Source of the DNA: CAJBLF01 sp964495825
GTDB taxonomy: Bacteria; Patescibacteriota; Gracilibacteria; Absconditabacterales; Absconditicoccaceae
Direction: 5' to 3'
DNA: 7,319 nt
NCBI GenBank assembly: GCA_964495825.1
Contig: CAZBWI010000027.1
Location: forward strand, 1 to 7,319
Part shown: in pieces, positions 7,283 to 7,319 of the stretch
Layout: every line of letters starts with the position of its first letter
Position numbering within the stretch: position 1 is the first letter of the stretch
Notes under the pieces: model-generated
Database searches by the model: none
What the model saw: the letters and a program-made list of their open reading frames with translations, nothing else
Told to the model about the DNA's origin: nothing
Position numbers and translations under genes: made by a program

Positions 7283-7319
7283 GTGGTTGTAATAATATTC
7301 CCATAGTTTTAATCTATAA

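Noticed and set aside
1..7319. UGA as tryptophan (code 4)
   Set aside because: UGA falls on conserved glycine positions in SecF, RNase III and the pilin-like protein, and tryptophan is encoded by TGG in the same genes.

Overview
The window is chromosomal DNA from a bacterium that reads UGA as glycine (translation table 25), the code known from the candidate lineages Gracilibacteria (BD1-5/GN02) and Absconditabacteria (SR1). Read with the standard code, most genes here shatter into same-frame fragments separated by TGA. Read with UGA as sense, they become full-length members of known families. I count 33 in-frame UGA codons in eight of the nine genes. Several sit exactly where the family has an invariant glycine: the F-x-G-G and G-P-S-V-G motifs of SecF, the E-G-x-G turn of the RNase III double-stranded RNA-binding domain, and the F-G-G of a pilin-like protein. 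Every visible gene end is TAA or TAG. The DNA is AT-rich. I cannot tell which of the two lineages it is.

Left half (minus strand, read from 2857 down to 1): a compact five-gene cluster. It begins with a PilT-type secretion/retraction ATPase, followed by a 62-residue unknown, a 136-residue glycine-free coiled-coil unknown, and two small secreted or membrane proteins resembling VirB2/TrbC-type (T4SS) pilins. The second pilin runs off the left edge. Spacings are short; the last two genes overlap (ATGATAA) and probably translate coupled. This looks like a surface-appendage locus.

Middle (2858-3133): a divergent intergenic region. It carries a good extended -10 promoter facing right and a plausible, weaker promoter facing left.

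Right half (plus strand, 3137-7225): four genes separated by 36-75 bases, probably one transcript. They are an LCP (LytR-CpsA-Psr) cell-surface polymer transferase with a LytR_C domain, ribonuclease III, the Sec translocon accessory subunit SecF (no SecD in the window), and an RluA-family pseudouridine synthase. A nested-hairpin terminator with a T-rich tail overlaps the last stop codon. The final 37 bases hold nothing I recognise. No tRNA, rRNA, CRISPR array or mobile element was seen.

The clearest unusual features are the recoding itself, the very uneven use of UGA between and within genes (7 of 9 glycines in the first part of secF, 0 of 16 in the rest), and UGA codons placed immediately before the real stop in three genes, which look like fossil stop codons.
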